DNA from: Verrucomicrobiia bacterium
GTDB lineage: Bacteria > Verrucomicrobiota > Verrucomicrobiia > Verrucomicrobiales > DEV007
Direction of reading: 5' to 3'
Assembly (NCBI GenBank): GCA_030425385.1
Contig: JAUIAH010000013.1
Span: 115,174 to 179,173 of the forward strand
Length of the DNA stretch: 64,000 bases
The notes beneath the pieces are model-generated. The model did no database searches. It was not told the DNA's origin and saw nothing but the letters and a program-made list of their open reading frames with translations. Position numbers and translations under genes: made by a program. Shown here in pieces: positions 63,890 through 64,000 of the stretch. Every line of letters begins with the position of its first letter. Within the stretch, counting starts at the first letter, position 1.

Positions 63890-64000
63890 TTAGTTAAGAT
63901 GGGCTTTTAGAGGTTCAAATGGATAACATGTGTAGTTCCATTGCGGGAGCGTTTCCGAGTGCACCAATGGATAGCCGTTCGGCAATTCATAAGGGTCTTT
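63890..64000 (-). CDS. C-terminal fragment of a minus-strand gene entering at the right edge
   Basis: On the minus strand a frame open from the window edge encodes 36 residues ending in EPLKAHLN and a TAA at 63890-63892. The segment KDPYELPNGYPLVHSETL and WNYTCYPFEP looks like a natural protein end (aromatic, few rare codons), while the opposite-strand reading does not. No family recognised; too short to be sure it is coding. Confidence 0.35.
   Translation of the reverse strand, partial: KDPYELPNGYPLVHSETLPQWNYTCYPFEPLKAHLN

Overview
The window looks like a chromosomal segment of a Gram-negative member of the PVC group, most probably Verrucomicrobiota. This is an inference from gene content: MoxR/DUF58/BatA/DUF4175-type proteins in one cluster, secreted giants built from Asp-rich thrombospondin-type-3 repeats with LamG or PA14-like domains, a Tat-exported Gfo/Idh/MocA oxidoreductase, an LpxL-type acyltransferase and moderately high GC. 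No phage, insertion sequence, CRISPR array, rRNA or tRNA was recognised.

Layout. 1-7322 is mostly minus-strand housekeeping: an LplT-like transporter cut by the left edge, hemB, cysS, an endonuclease/phosphatase-like membrane protein, a divergent AlkD-like gene, a fatty-acid-hydroxylase-like gene and a cysQ-like gene. 7420-16072 is plus strand: a 1334-residue Ca-binding-repeat exoprotein, an aldo/keto reductase, then a three-gene unit in which an exported protein of unknown function is translationally coupled to a histidine kinase and an OmpR-type regulator. Four direct repeats at exactly 11-bp spacing precede this unit. 16069-19424 (minus) holds rplI, a 3-hydroxyisobutyrate-dehydrogenase-family reductase, an LpxL-like acyltransferase and a PLC-like phosphodiesterase. 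19541-30876 (plus) holds a secreted tripeptidyl-peptidase-II-like subtilase, a PQQ-propeller remnant, a TMTC-like membrane protein, a GH79-like multidomain exoenzyme with a perfect hexanucleotide repeat, and a TolC-family lipoprotein. 30950-40995 holds a MocA-type oxidoreductase, an amidase, ileS-lspA, gnd, moaE and pgsA.

The most unusual part is 41002-59807: ten minus-strand genes, nearly all abutting or overlapping. They encode, in transcription order, MoxR ATPase, DUF58 protein, BatA-like VWA protein, a second VWA membrane protein, a DUF4175-like giant, three tandem paralogous exported helical proteins, an exported prenyltransferase/squalene-cyclase-fold protein, and an exported protein carrying repeated beta modules fused to a TlpA-type thioredoxin. 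Each of the three paralogs is itself an internal duplication, so six copies of one module of about 230-270 residues lie side by side. I read this as a MoxR/VWA envelope system extended with periplasmic partners of unknown function. It is the best candidate for an undescribed system here.

The right end carries a LamG/TSP3 exoprotein (60196-63741), a palindromic intergenic stretch and what looks like the C-terminus of a minus-strand gene at the edge. Start codons mostly lack a clear Shine-Dalgarno sequence, so several starts were chosen from family alignment, signal peptides or gene overlap.
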